DNA from: a bacterium
Lineage (GTDB): Bacteria > Bdellovibrionota > Bdellovibrionia > Bdellovibrionales > UBA1609
Length of the DNA: 5,466 bases
Direction of reading: 5' to 3'
Assembly: GCA_021784635.1 (NCBI GenBank)
Contig: JAJYHS010000161.1
Coordinates: 1-5,466, forward strand
Positions 1 through 5,151 of the stretch are shown here, piece by piece. A program made the translations under genes and the position numbers. Below the pieces are notes generated by a model. It did no database searches. It was not told where the DNA came from and worked only from the letters and a program-made list of their open reading frames with translations. The first letter of the stretch is position 1; each line of letters begins with the position of its first letter.

Positions 1-77
1 TCAGCTGGAACCGCTTTGGCGTGGATCCCGATCGTCATCAGCCCAAGTGCAACTAAGCAGAAAATATAAGCTTTCAT
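1..77 (-). CDS. Exported protein, N-terminal signal peptide only (partial)
   Basis: Only the first 25 codons and part of the next are in the window; the rest lies beyond the left edge. The start is the ATG at 77-75, preceded by a strong ribosome binding site. The translation begins MKAYIFCLVALGLMTIGIHA and continues KAVPA. This is a classic Sec signal peptide: one Lys at position 2, a hydrophobic core at about residues 4-18, and an Ala-Lys-Ala motif at 20-22 where signal peptidase I would cut after Ala22. Cys7 lies inside the core and is not a lipobox, so a lipoprotein is unlikely. The product is probably periplasmic, secreted or outer-membrane, but its function cannot be told from this fragment. 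It lies 131 bases downstream of kynB on the same strand and could be read through from it or have its own promoter. Confidence 0.75.
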   Translation of the reverse strand, partial: MKAYIFCLVALGLMTIGIHAKAVPA

Positions 78-83
78 CGCATT

Positions 84-90
84 TCTCCTT
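84..90 (-). promoter_or_regulatory. Ribosome binding site of the exported-protein gene
   Basis: On the minus strand the sequence reads AAGGAGA and then six bases before the ATG at 77, so the GGAG core is seven bases from the start. This near-consensus Shine-Dalgarno sequence fixes the start and supports a real gene although only its first codons are visible. Confidence 0.75.
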
Positions 91-117
91 TTTATCAAAA
101 TTTAATTGATAGCGCCG

Positions 118-210
118 AAGAGTACCAGCCACTCAACGCCACTGTCCATACTTAAAATTTACAACAGTTAAACAATTTACAGCCGCGAACGCTTTAAGAG
201 CGGTACTCTT
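118..210. repeat. Long-range 9-bp inverted repeat flanking the kynB-exported gene gap
   Basis: AAGAGTACC at 118-126 is the exact reverse complement of GGTACTCTT at 202-210; the arms are 75 bases apart. The right arm covers part of the kynB stop codon. The left arm lies about 40 bases before the start of the exported-protein gene. In minus-strand RNA the arms could pair across the whole gap. The right arm can alternatively form the local hairpin at 195-211, so the two pairings exclude each other. That is what the sequence shows; any regulatory role is inference, and a chance match is possible. Confidence 0.35.
156..181 (-). repeat. Tandem direct repeat TGTAAATT, 18-base period
   Basis: On the minus strand TGTAAATT occurs at 181-174 and again at 163-156, so the starts are 18 bases apart, just under two helical turns. 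The pair lies in the AT-rich part of the gap between kynB and the exported-protein gene, about 80-105 bases before its ATG. Tandem sites with such spacing can bind a dimeric regulator or two monomers. AT-rich sequence also produces such repeats by chance, and I see no convincing -10/-35 pair next to it. Confidence 0.2.
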
Positions 211-211
211 A
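195..211 (-). terminator. Small hairpin over the kynB stop codon
   Basis: TAAGAG at 195-200 and CTCTTA at 206-211 are perfect 6-bp arms around a five-base loop, and the stem includes the kynB stop codon (211-209). On the minus transcript no run of U follows (the next bases read AAGCG), so it is not a standard intrinsic terminator. It could protect the RNA 3' end or compete with the longer pairing to 118-126. No better terminator for kynB is visible. Confidence 0.25.
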
Positions 212-868
212 CGCTTTGGTCAAAACCGCGCGCACCGGCGACGCATCGGCGTTTTTTAGACGCAACGGCAGGGCAATCAAAGTGTAAATCCCCGGCTCAA
301 CATTATTAAGAATAATCCCTTCGAGAATGGCCATGTCGTGTTTGGCAATAGCGTTATGCGATTCGAGCTCTTTCGATTCTGATGGGTCAATTGAGGGAGT
401 GTCGATGCCCACAAGGCGCACTCCCCGATTTGCGAGAAAATCAACCAATTCAGGTGATAACGACGCAAAATCATCATTCCACCTATTCGGCTCAGGGAAT
501 GTCCCAGTGGCAAACAAAACGCGCGGCGCCTGGATTTCGACGCCGGATAAATCGGCGGGGCGAATTCGTAAATCTTCGTTAGATTTTGCTTTTTTGCGCT
601 TAGCCTCAAATGACACGCGAATGACTTGGCAAATTCCAAAGTAAAAATCAAGGGCGCGCTCGTCAATTCCAACTCCGTCGCGTGCATAGTGATTGGGTGC
701 ATCGACATGCGCTCCAACATGAAGAGTGGTGCGGATATCCGATAGCGTGAGGTGATCGCCGCGAACCATGTCCAAAGTCACATGCCGAGAAAATGCGGTA
801 TCGCCAGGATATACGGCCGTTCGTTCTGAAATTAGCGGTGATATATCAATGTAACTCGTATCAGTCAC
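209..868 (-). CDS. kynB: Kynurenine formamidase, cyclase family
   Basis: The predicted enzyme hydrolyses N-formyl-L-kynurenine to L-kynurenine and formate, the second step of aerobic tryptophan breakdown, in the cytoplasm. At 219 residues it is close to the usual length of about 210. The metal-binding signature is present as His50-Val-Gly-Ala-His54-Val-Asp56-Ala-Pro-Asn-His60 (the common form has Thr for Ala53). The second metal-site pair is His171 and Glu183, in the family spacing of 12. GIDTPSIDPSESK at 154-166 and the tail YTLIALPLRL...ASPVRAVL (195-216) are typical of KynB rather than of other cyclases such as arylformamidase-like polyketide enzymes. A Lys-rich stretch at 90-95 (KRKKAK) looks like a small surface insertion. 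The start is GTG at 868, with GGAG six bases upstream. The tryptophan dioxygenase and kynureninase genes that often accompany kynB are not in this window. It is divergent from hisS, with 52 bases between the starts. Confidence 0.9.
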   Translation of the reverse strand: MTDTSYIDISPLISERTAVYPGDTAFSRHVTLDMVRGDHLTLSDIRTTLHVGAHVDAPNHYARDGVGIDERALDFYFGICQVIRVSFEAKRKKAKSNEDLRIRPADLSGVEIQAPRVLFATGTFPEPNRWNDDFASLSPELVDFLANRGVRLVGIDTPSIDPSESKELESHNAIAKHDMAILEGIILNNVEPGIYTLIALPLRLKNADASPVRAVLTKA

Positions 869-874
869 TTTATT

Positions 875-878
875 CTCC
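875..878 (-). promoter_or_regulatory. Ribosome binding site fixing the GTG start of kynB
   Basis: The minus strand reads GGAG, then AATAAA, then GTG. The six-base spacing supports translation from the GTG at 868, and no ATG near the start competes with it. Confidence 0.65.
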
Positions 879-882
879 GACG

Positions 883-911
883 TTGCCGAACGTACAACAG
901 TCTACTATGAT
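883..911 (+). promoter_or_regulatory. Sigma-70-type promoter of hisS
   Basis: TTGCCG at 883-888 (4 of 6 bases of the -35 consensus) and TATGAT at 906-911 (5 of 6 bases of the -10 consensus) are exactly 17 bases apart. This is the best promoter-like pair in the window. Transcription would start about 6-8 bases after the -10, near 917-919, only two to four bases before the hisS ATG at 921. It overlaps the kynB leader on the other strand. Confidence 0.5.
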
Positions 912-920
912 GAAGACTCT

Positions 921-2174
921 ATGTCACAAAAACTGCAGGCAGTGCGTGGAGCACATGATCTATTAGATTCAACAGTCAAACGGTACCGTTATATTGTTGA
1001 GACGGCACGCCGGATTGCTGCATACTATGGTTTTGAAGAAATCAAAACGCCGGTTTTTGAACCAACAGGCGTATTTTCGCGCACGCTCGGCGACGCCTCC
1101 GACATCGTGACAAAAGAAATGTACACCTTCACCGACAAAGGCGGCGATTTGCTGAGCCTTAGACCCGAAGGCACGGCTGGGGCCATGCGTGCATTCATAG
1201 AACACGGTTTGCAGCGGCAACTTCCGGTCAAATGGTTTTATGAGGGCCCCATGTTTCGGTATGAGCGCCCACAAAAGGGCCGATATCGACAATTTTACCA
1301 AATCGGCGCTGAACTTCTCGGACCCGAAGGCGGCGATGCGGATGTGGAACTGATTTCACTTGCGCAAAATCTTCTCAACGCTTTGGGGGTGGCCGAACGA
1401 ACCTACCTCGAAATCAACTCGATCGGCGATAAGGAGTCGCGCGACCTTTATCGTATTCACCTCGTCGACTATTATAAGCAGCACGAGTCGCATCTCAGCG
1501 AAGACAGCCGAAAACGGCTATCGCTCAATCCACTGCGCATTTTGGATTCAAAAGATAAAAATGACATTGAAGTCAACGAAAGTGCCCCTCGTTTACTTGA
1601 CGATCTCAACGAATCTTCCCGCACGCAGTTTGAGCGAATCCAAAAGAGTCTAAAAGATCTCGGTATCGCATATTCGATCAATCAGAAACTTGTCCGCGGT
1701 CTTGATTATTATTCGCACCTTGTATTTGAATTTCGAACGCACGCTCTTGGTGCGCAAGACGCGGTTCTTTCGGGCGGACGCTACGACGGACTTTGCGAAA
1801 TGATGGGGGGCAGCCCGACACCAGCTGTTGGTTGGGCGGCCGGGATCGAACGATTAAGCCTTTTGATGCTTGAAGACCCGTTGTCGACTCGCCCGGTGGC
1901 ATTGATCCCGGTCGGTGATAAAGCCGAACGGGAATGTGCGCGACTCGCCCATGAACTGCGGGGAAGAGGTTTCGTGATCGATTTAAGCTATTCAGGCAAC
2001 ATGAGCAATCGAATGAAAAAAGCTGTGGCACATAGAGCACTCGGCGCGGTTATTATCGGCGAACAAGAGCTTGCCAAACATGTCGTGACACTCAAAATTC
2101 TCGACACCGGTGCGCAATCAGAAGTGAAGCGCCAAAATCTAGAAGCCGAACTCGCGAAACTTTTCAACCAATAG
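921..2174 (+). CDS. hisS: Histidyl-tRNA synthetase (class II)
   Basis: It charges tRNA-His with histidine using ATP, in the cytoplasm, probably as a homodimer. The 417 residues fit the family (about 410-430). Visible in order: the N-terminal motif KLQAVRGAHDLL (4-15); motif 1 around 37-60, followed by LRPEGTA (80-86); motif 2 at 105-131 (WFYEGPMFRYERPQKGR, then FYQIGAE); the histidine-specific loop VRGLDYYSHLVFE (258-270); the glycine-rich SGGRYDGL (284-291); motif 3 as GWAAGIERL (304-312); and the C-terminal anticodon-binding domain from about 325 (RPVALIPVGDKAE). The ATG at 921 is the only reasonable start: reading upstream, the frame has no ATG, GTG or TTG before a stop at 852-854. It has only a poor Shine-Dalgarno match (GAAG at 912-915), and the candidate promoter ends ten bases upstream, so initiation may be leaderless. 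Its last 36 bases overlap the 3' end of the convergent hydrolase gene. Confidence 0.97.
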   Translation: MSQKLQAVRGAHDLLDSTVKRYRYIVETARRIAAYYGFEEIKTPVFEPTGVFSRTLGDASDIVTKEMYTFTDKGGDLLSLRPEGTAGAMRAFIEHGLQRQLPVKWFYEGPMFRYERPQKGRYRQFYQIGAELLGPEGGDADVELISLAQNLLNALGVAERTYLEINSIGDKESRDLYRIHLVDYYKQHESHLSEDSRKRLSLNPLRILDSKDKNDIEVNESAPRLLDDLNESSRTQFERIQKSLKDLGIAYSINQKLVRGLDYYSHLVFEFRTHALGAQDAVLSGGRYDGLCEMMGGSPTPAVGWAAGIERLSLLMLEDPLSTRPVALIPVGDKAERECARLAHELRGRGFVIDLSYSGNMSNRMKKAVAHRALGAVIIGEQELAKHVVTLKILDTGAQSEVKRQNLEAELAKLFNQ

Positions 2175-3323
2175 GTTTTCGGGCTCACCCGAACGAAACA
2201 TGGACTCGATCACTTCACCGGGTATTTGATCGAGCGCCGAATATCTCCATTTCGGTGCATGATCTTTTTCGATTAAAACAGCACGGACACCCTCGGCGAA
2301 TTCACTTCCCTTAGAAAAACAAATCGACATCTCCCACTCGCGGGTTAACGTTTCAATTATAGAAAGATTGCGGTGTCGATGAAACGCTTCAAAGAATACC
2401 CGGCGCGAAAGTGGCGACCCTTTCAAATACCGCGTTCGCGTCTCTTCAAGCCATGGTGAAAGTTTACGTACTTCTTTAAAGCGCCGGTCGATTTTTAATA
2501 GATCATCTAGCGAAAAAATATCCTCAATTATGTGTTCATCTGTTTCGGTTATACCCGAAGTTGCCTTCTGCGAATTCTTCGCCACCACAGCTTTCACATT
2601 CGCGGTCACGGCCCGCTCACGCGAGTCTGTTCCCTCGTCAACATTCATTGCGCGCAAGAGATCCGCATGCAAATGTCGCAGGCGCCGAGTGGGTACAAAG
2701 GCATCCATGAGACCGATGCGAACGGCATCAGCACCGCTTAGCCGAGCACCGGTGAGTCCCATAAAAAGCCCAAACGGGGCCCGTACGCGACGCGATTCAA
2801 ATCCGGGCATATTAACATCGCCCAAAAAGCGAGTTGCGCCGACATCCGGAAATAAACCAATTGAAAGCTCCGGCATGGCCACTAAAGTTCGTTCGGTCGC
2901 AATTCGAAGAATGGCGCCAGCCGCAAGGCCTAGCCCGCCGCCCATGGTGATACCATCGCAGATTGCGACAATTGGCTTTCTATAATTGTGCACAAATCCG
3001 TCGACGAAATATTCGTGAGTGAAAAATTCAAGAGCGATTTTAAGCCCAAACTCTTTTGATTTAAGAACTAAACCCTTTACATCACCTCCGGCGCAAAATG
3101 CTTTACCGCCCTTACCCGAAATTATAATTGCGCCAACCGTTGAATCGTTTTGCCACTCAATCAATCGCGACTCGAGTAGCTTGTAGCAGTCGGTATCAAG
3201 TGCGTTTAAAATCGCGGGACGGTTCAATTCCACGGTTGCAATCCCAACCGACCCGACCGACTCGACCCCGAACAAAACCGGCGCAGCTACGGCATTTCGA
3301 GTCTCATTTTGAAACGGTTCCAT
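2139..3323 (-). CDS. 3-hydroxyisobutyryl-CoA hydrolase (enoyl-CoA hydratase/isomerase superfamily)
   Basis: The predicted enzyme releases CoA from (S)-3-hydroxyisobutyryl-CoA in valine breakdown; the family also acts on 3-hydroxypropionyl-CoA. The 394 residues are slightly more than the usual 350-385. Landmarks: AFCAGGDVKG (75-84) and MGGGLGL (127-133) form the crotonase oxyanion hole. AMPELSIGLFPDVG (149-162) carries Glu152 and Asp160, matching the catalytic Glu/Asp pair of the human enzyme, also eight residues apart. EFFTHEYFVD (99-108), SPLSRRVFFEAF (303-314) and EGVRAVLIEKDHAPKW (344-359) are typical of this hydrolase and separate it from simple enoyl-CoA hydratases, which lack the C-terminal part. 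About ten extra residues at roughly 168-180 are not in the human protein as I remember it. The ATG at 3323 is chosen because GGAG lies eight bases upstream; an earlier in-frame TTG at 3350 would put that site inside the gene. No other valine-pathway gene is adjacent. Confidence 0.9.
   Translation of the reverse strand: MEPFQNETRNAVAAPVLFGVESVGSVGIATVELNRPAILNALDTDCYKLLESRLIEWQNDSTVGAIIISGKGGKAFCAGGDVKGLVLKSKEFGLKIALEFFTHEYFVDGFVHNYRKPIVAICDGITMGGGLGLAAGAILRIATERTLVAMPELSIGLFPDVGATRFLGDVNMPGFESRRVRAPFGLFMGLTGARLSGADAVRIGLMDAFVPTRRLRHLHADLLRAMNVDEGTDSRERAVTANVKAVVAKNSQKATSGITETDEHIIEDIFSLDDLLKIDRRFKEVRKLSPWLEETRTRYLKGSPLSRRVFFEAFHRHRNLSIIETLTREWEMSICFSKGSEFAEGVRAVLIEKDHAPKWRYSALDQIPGEVIESMFRSGEPENLLVEKFREFGF
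2178..2193 (+). terminator. Hairpin just after the hisS stop, without a U run
   Basis: TTCGGG at 2178-2183 and CCCGAA at 2188-2193 pair perfectly around a four-base loop, starting four bases after the hisS stop codon. No T run follows on either strand, so it is not a standard intrinsic terminator. It may stabilise the hisS mRNA 3' end. It lies inside the coding sequence of the convergent hydrolase gene, so the match could partly reflect its codons. Confidence 0.3.
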
Positions 3324-3331
3324 TTGATATT

Positions 3332-3335
3332 CTCC
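3332..3335 (-). promoter_or_regulatory. Ribosome binding site fixing the hydrolase start
   Basis: The minus strand reads TTGGAGAATATCAA before the ATG at 3323. GGAG is eight bases from that ATG, which selects it over the upstream in-frame TTG at 3350 and shortens the protein by nine residues. Confidence 0.7.
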
Positions 3336-3339
3336 AAAA

Positions 3340-3359
3340 ACTGTTAGCAAATTAACAGT
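3340..3359. promoter_or_regulatory. Palindromic operator candidate A
   Basis: ACTGTTA at 3340-3346 and TAACAGT at 3353-3359 are perfect 7-bp inverted arms around GCAAAT, a 20-bp site in the size range used by dimeric helix-turn-helix repressors. It lies just upstream of the hydrolase ribosome binding site and just downstream of its predicted transcription start, where a bound repressor would block transcription. In RNA the same sequence could form a leader hairpin. The regulator is unknown. Confidence 0.4.
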
Positions 3360-3366
3360 GACTAAA

Positions 3367-3390
3367 TGATTGATAGATTTCTACCAATCA
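3367..3390. promoter_or_regulatory. Palindromic operator candidate B, overlapping the hydrolase promoter
   Basis: TGATTGATAG at 3367-3376 and CTACCAATCA at 3381-3390 are 10-bp inverted arms with one mismatch around ATTT. The 24-bp site covers the spacer and -10 region of the candidate minus-strand promoter. It abuts the TTGCAA that may be the -35 of both divergent promoters. A dimeric repressor binding here could shut off the hydrolase and possibly affect the neighbour. Its sequence differs from operator candidate A, so two factors, or one DNA and one RNA signal, are possible. Confidence 0.45.
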
Positions 3391-3397
3391 GTTGCAA
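3370..3397 (-). promoter_or_regulatory. Candidate promoter of the 3-hydroxyisobutyryl-CoA hydrolase gene
   Basis: On the minus strand TTGCAA (3397-3392) and TATCAA (3375-3370) are 16 bases apart, each matching 4 of 6 consensus bases. Transcription would begin near 3363, giving a leader of about 40 bases that contains operator candidate A and the ribosome binding site. Confidence 0.35.
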
Positions 3398-3419
3398 TTC
3401 AGCGCCACCCCGCTATGTA
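3392..3419 (+). promoter_or_regulatory. Candidate promoter of the zinc-ribbon/TPR gene
   Basis: TTGCAA at 3392-3397 and TATGTA at 3414-3419 are 16 bases apart. The -10 match is weak (3 of 6 bases). TTGCAA is its own reverse complement and is also the -35 proposed for the divergent hydrolase. The leader would be about 15-25 bases, and no Shine-Dalgarno sequence lies before either ATG. Confidence 0.25.
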
Positions 3420-3442
3420 CAACTTTTGCATTGTCAATTGAT

Positions 3443-4192
3443 ATGCTTCTAATGAACTGCCCAACATGTCAAAAACCAATTGAGTCGGAACGCATTATTC
3501 AAAATAAGGCCTACTGCAGCTGCGGCCAGGTCGTCGATCTCATTTCAGAACATCATACCAAAAGCGATATTATACTTTTGCGCCGTCTCTTTTTAATGGT
3601 AATCGCGGGAGTTTTAATTGCCGCTCATCTGATTATTTGGCGCGGCCACGCGTTTGAGATTATCCCGCTTAAAATCAAGCAGGTATTGGGTGTGGCAAGC
3701 CCCAGTGATTTGAAGTCGATCGCTGCGATCTGTGACGATCAGCAAAAGTGGGGCTGTGAAATTCAAGCGCTCGCCCAATTGTTTGCTATGGATCATCACA
3801 ACCTTTCGTATTTATCGCATTTAGCCAAAATTCAAGCTGATCATGGCCAGCTTTCTCAAGCGCGGCAAAACTATGATATTTATTTTCGGCTCGGAGGCCG
3901 AAGCGATTCGGTACGCCTACAATACGCCAACGTACTCGCAAAACTCGGCGACAAAATTCAAGCAAAACGTGAATTTGCATTTCTTGTCTATCACCGACAC
4001 CGAAAACCACAATTTGAAGTTGCTCGAGAGTATGTCCATTTTCTAATGAAATACCACGACTACCCGACGGCTCGAGCCGTCATTCGCCGATACCGCAGCT
4101 ATGGTACGGTCGCCTCGATGTTTATGAATCGCGATTGGGTCAAGATCAATGACCAAGTCCGGGCTAGCCGCACTCCCGCTTCAATGAACTAG
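3443..4192 (+). CDS. Uncharacterised zinc-ribbon, single-TM, TPR-like protein
   Basis: I recognise no named family. The protein has 249 residues if it starts at the ATG at 3443; the ATG at 3452, giving MNCPTC, is equally possible, and neither has a clear Shine-Dalgarno sequence. A TTG at 3392 would extend the frame but lies in the proposed promoter. The order is: a short metal-binding knuckle with Cys6-x2-Cys9 and Cys25-x-Cys27; a linker with His37 and His38; one strong membrane helix at about 48-66, preceded by Arg47-Arg48; then a soluble region. Residues 105-183 resemble two or three degenerate tetratricopeptide repeats (ALAQLF..., LAKIQADHGQLSQARQNYDIYF, ANVLAKLGDKIQAKREFAFLV). Paired Arg on the N-terminal side of the helix predicts the zinc knuckle in the cytoplasm and the repeats in the periplasm. 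Cys97 and Cys105 could then form a disulfide. A role as membrane scaffold or adaptor is inference. It lies 79 bases before marC on the same strand. Confidence 0.8.
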   Translation: MLLMNCPTCQKPIESERIIQNKAYCSCGQVVDLISEHHTKSDIILLRRLFLMVIAGVLIAAHLIIWRGHAFEIIPLKIKQVLGVASPSDLKSIAAICDDQQKWGCEIQALAQLFAMDHHNLSYLSHLAKIQADHGQLSQARQNYDIYFRLGGRSDSVRLQYANVLAKLGDKIQAKREFAFLVYHRHRKPQFEVAREYVHFLMKYHDYPTARAVIRRYRSYGTVASMFMNRDWVKINDQVRASRTPASMN

Positions 4193-4226
4193 GGTTCTAT
4201 TAGATTCATTTAAAAAGATTGAACCC
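4192..4226 (+). terminator. Weak inverted repeat between the TPR gene and marC
   Basis: GGGTTC at 4192-4197 and GAACCC at 4221-4226 are perfect 6-bp arms, starting at the last base of the stop codon of the TPR gene. The 23-base loop is long, and no T run follows, so it is a poor terminator. The right arm overlaps the proposed -35 of marC. Confidence 0.2.
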
Positions 4227-4247
4227 CTCAATAGCCCGCGATAAAGT
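4219..4247 (+). promoter_or_regulatory. Candidate promoter of marC
   Basis: TTGAAC at 4219-4224 and TAAAGT at 4242-4247 each match 4 of 6 consensus bases and are 17 bases apart. Transcription would begin near 4254, giving a leader of about 18 bases that includes the AGGCGG at 4258-4263. Confidence 0.4.
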
Positions 4248-4271
4248 AGATGCATTCAGGCGGCGGGCACA

Positions 4272-4916
4272 TTGAAACACATCGTTAGTTATTTTTTGTA
4301 TACGCTCACGAGCTTATTCACGATCGTAAACCCGCTCAGTGCAATGCCGTTTTACAATTCTCTAATCGAAGGTTCTGAAACGAACATTGGCCCGCGTATC
4401 GCCCGGCGCGCCACGATTGCCGCATTTGTCGCTATGTTATTTTTCGGTGTAGCCGGTAAATTTGTTTTTTCGTTTTTTAATATTTCGATTGACGGGCTTC
4501 GCGTGGTTGGCGGTATTTTATTTTTTATCAGCGGCTATGACATGCTCCAGGGCCGCGAAACACGAACAAAATCGATGTCCGCGTCGGAGCGGCTTAATAT
4601 TCAGGATGTTGAACTCCGCGCCATCACACCTCTAGCGATTCCGCTCATTACCGGTCCGGGAACAATTACCTTTATTATGGTGGCCATGCACGAATCGGTG
4701 ACGTTCGTCGATCGCGCGATCTTGTTTGTTTCAGCCGTGGTCGTTTCGCTGGCTACTTATTTTATTTTAATCGGATCAAAACGAATTATTTCAATTATTG
4801 GCGAAAGCGGACAAAAAGTGTTTATTCGCCTAATGGGCCTAATACTTATGATGATTGCCGTTGAATATTTTTTCGCCGGATTGCGCCCATATGTTCATCG
4901 ATTGTTGGCGCCTTAA
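4272..4916 (+). CDS. MarC family integral membrane protein (UPF0056)
   Basis: An inner-membrane protein of 214 residues, the normal size for the family, with about six membrane helices (roughly 5-25, 46-66, 75-92, 115-138, 147-167, 183-203). Family marks are the Asn-Pro in the first helix (IVNPLSAMPFY, 18-28), GLRVVGGILFFISGYDML (75-92), the loop TPLAIPLITGPGTI (119-132), and the last helix MGLILMMIAVEYFFAGL (188-204). MarC was once linked to multiple antibiotic resistance, but that link was later disputed and its transport substrate is unknown, so no substrate is assigned here. The start is TTG at 4272: upstream in frame there is no ATG, GTG or TTG before the stop at 4242-4244. An AGGCGG eight bases before it is a weak ribosome binding site. 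The gene ends one base from the stop of the convergent cold-shock gene. Confidence 0.92.
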   Translation: MKHIVSYFLYTLTSLFTIVNPLSAMPFYNSLIEGSETNIGPRIARRATIAAFVAMLFFGVAGKFVFSFFNISIDGLRVVGGILFFISGYDMLQGRETRTKSMSASERLNIQDVELRAITPLAIPLITGPGTITFIMVAMHESVTFVDRAILFVSAVVVSLATYFILIGSKRIISIIGESGQKVFIRLMGLILMMIAVEYFFAGLRPYVHRLLAP

Positions 4917-4917
4917 A

Positions 4918-5151
4918 TCACTCGGCCCGCGATTTGACGCGGACTTTTGTAGCCGCAGGTCCTTTGCGACCTTCGCCAAGGATGTACTCCACTTTATCGC
5001 CCGGATTTAATTTGCCACGAATTTCTTTGTAATGAACAAAGAGATCGCGTCCGTTGGCCTGCTCAATGAACCCATAGCCCTTTTGTTCGTTAAACCATTT
5101 TACTATACCGGTGCATTTTGTGCCAATCCGCGGTTCGTTGTCATCGCTCAA
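4918..5151 (-). CDS. Cold-shock-domain RNA/DNA-binding protein
   Basis: A small single-domain OB-fold protein of 77 residues that would bind single-stranded RNA or DNA in the cytoplasm and melt secondary structure. RNP1 is KGYGFIE (24-30), RNP2 is DLFVH (36-40), and the first strand has VKWFN (17-21). An extension of about 12 residues rich in Asp and Glu (SDDNEPRIG) precedes the domain. Compared with E. coli CspA as I remember it, the loop after RNP2 (KEIRGKLNPGDKVEY, 42-56) is about four residues shorter and lacks an aromatic residue there. The start is TTG at 5151, directly after the TGA of the oxidoreductase gene, with GGAGG six bases upstream. Classic cold-shock genes stand alone with long leaders; this one seems to be translated as the distal gene of an operon. 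Whether cold induces it cannot be told. Confidence 0.92.
   Translation of the reverse strand: MSDDNEPRIGTKCTGIVKWFNEQKGYGFIEQANGRDLFVHYKEIRGKLNPGDKVEYILGEGRKGPAATKVRVKSRAE
4927..4948 (+). terminator. Likely marC intrinsic terminator inside the convergent cold-shock gene
   Basis: CCGCG at 4927-4931 and CGCGG at 4938-4942 pair perfectly around a six-base loop; AC and then TTTT follow (4945-4948). It begins eleven bases after the marC stop on the plus strand. The stem is only five bases and the T run is short, so efficiency may be modest. It lies in the 3' coding part of the minus-strand cold-shock gene. Confidence 0.4.

Noticed and set aside
277..720. A 147-codon minus-strand frame inside kynB in another frame
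   Set aside because: It overlaps kynB on the same strand in a different phase, while kynB carries all catalytic motifs.
969..1301. A 110-codon minus-strand frame inside hisS
   Set aside because: It is antisense to the conserved class II motifs of hisS and has no family resemblance.
2105..2112. The 8-base palindrome CACCGGTG near the end of hisS
   Set aside because: It is short and lies inside hisS coding sequence; expected by chance.
2530..2985. A 151-codon open frame on the plus strand opposite the hydrolase gene
   Set aside because: It lies wholly antisense to a well-supported gene, its translation is a low-complexity Arg/Ser/Pro-rich shadow, and it resembles no family I know.
3324..3350. 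An upstream TTG start at 3350 for the hydrolase
   Set aside because: The strong GGAG at 3335-3332 would then be inside the gene; the ATG at 3323 has that site at normal spacing.
3392..3442. A TTG start at 3392 for the zinc-ribbon/TPR protein
   Set aside because: It would add 17 residues of no evident feature, has no ribosome binding site, and coincides with the proposed -35 element.
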